Of a stretch of 42,338 bases of DNA, positions 42,269-42,338 are shown one piece after another (position 1 is the stretch's first letter; every line of letters begins with the position of its first letter). Position numbers and translations under genes: made by a program. The DNA is from Robiginitomaculum sp. Lineage in GTDB: Bacteria; Pseudomonadota; Alphaproteobacteria; Caulobacterales; Maricaulaceae. Location: NCBI GenBank assembly GCA_016763315.1, contig JAESTZ010000072.1:1-42338 (forward strand), written 5' to 3'. A model generated the notes under the pieces. The model made no database searches. It worked only from the letters and a program-made list of their open reading frames with translations, and had not been told where the DNA came from.

Positions 42269-42338
42269 TCCTCCACCGCTCGCGGGGCCAGAGTTTTTGT
42301 CCTCCACCGCTCGCGGGGGAGGTGTCGGCGAAGCCGAC
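42269..42338. repeat. Tandem pair of CTCCACCGCTCGCGGGG elements plus hairpin at the window edge
   Basis: TCCTCCACCGCTCGCGGGG occurs at 42269-42287 and again at 42300-42318, a 31-nt period. The second copy continues into GGAGG, pairing with its own CCTCC, and then into a perfect hairpin GTCGGC-GAA-GCCGAC (42324-42338) that ends exactly at the window edge. It resembles intergenic REP-like elements common in alphaproteobacteria and is probably truncated by the window. Confidence 0.7.

Larger units (their letters stand above)
41946..42338. other. Intergenic region with dispersed palindromic repeats
   Basis: This region holds no confident gene. A frame from ATG 42005 (ribosome binding site GGAGAG) stays open to the window edge, but its second half consists of repeat DNA. 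The promoter of the dedA operon should lie near 41950-42000 on the minus strand. The last ~140 nt are the repeats described separately. Confidence 0.5.

Noticed and set aside
42269-42318. Two 19-bp repeats with a 12-nt spacer as a CRISPR start
   Set aside because: There are only two copies, the spacer is far too short, the repeats are REP-like and GC-rich, and no cas gene is present.
42005-42338. Plus-strand frame open to the window edge from an ATG with GGAGAG upstream
   Set aside because: Its second half is dispersed-repeat DNA, the peptide has no recognisable domain, and composition changes midway. It is probably fortuitous, although a short real peptide cannot be excluded.

Overview
The window looks like chromosomal DNA of a moderately AT-rich, free-living alphaproteobacterium, perhaps a marine relative of the Hyphomonadaceae/Maricaulaceae. 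This rests on the double-length alphaproteobacterial-type dCTP deaminase, ApaG, an Oar-like TonB-dependent receptor, a 594-residue D-aminoacylase-type amidohydrolase, and a terminal intergenic repeat of a style common in that group. The taxonomy is inference. I saw no rRNA, tRNA, CRISPR array, phage gene or transposase.

Layout. (1) 178-4564, plus strand: an SLC13-type anion symporter, an acyl-CoA synthetase, a RidA-family protein with a Tat-like lipoprotein signal, and uracil phosphoribosyltransferase. (2) 4582-13018: a block of exported proteins. On the minus strand are a 588-residue secreted protein of unknown function, a metzincin-type zinc metalloprotease and a small periplasmic STN-domain protein. 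Divergent from them is a large secreted subtilisin-like protease. The two proteases and the unknown protein all carry the same ~250-residue, cysteine-containing module, which I cannot assign to a named family. (3) 13100-28670, minus strand: one tightly packed 16-gene unit encoding a type II secretion system (T2SS) in transcription order gspD-O-[four glycan-related genes]-E-F-G-H-I-J-K-L-M-C. The four embedded genes are an ABC-2 permease, its ATPase, a methyltransferase-TPR protein and an RgpF-like protein. A bidirectional terminator separates this unit from the subtilase. (4) 28671-29214: a large regulatory gap with palindromes, then an Oar-like TonB-dependent receptor ending in a strong intrinsic terminator. 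(5) 32819-35566: a phosphonate/phosphite-type ABC importer whose binding protein and permease are fused in one polypeptide. (6) 35696-41945: trkH and apaG; the dCTP deaminase; then a dedA / bile-acid-type symporter / N-acyl-D-amino-acid deacylase operon. (7) 41946-42338: non-coding, ending in palindromic dispersed repeats.

How it fits together (inference). The T2SS has a lipoprotein secretin, which could reach the outer membrane without a pilotin, its own prepilin peptidase, and a GspC with no PDZ domain. Right next to it are three Sec-exported proteins sharing one module. They are the obvious candidate substrates, and the module is a candidate secretion, sorting or surface-attachment signal. 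The glycan genes inside the secretion operon, overlapping or abutting their neighbours, suggest that protein secretion and surface polysaccharide export are co-expressed and perhaps linked, for example by glycan anchoring or glycosylation of secreted proteases. This secretion-plus-glycan unit with its module-tagged proteases is the best candidate here for an undescribed system.
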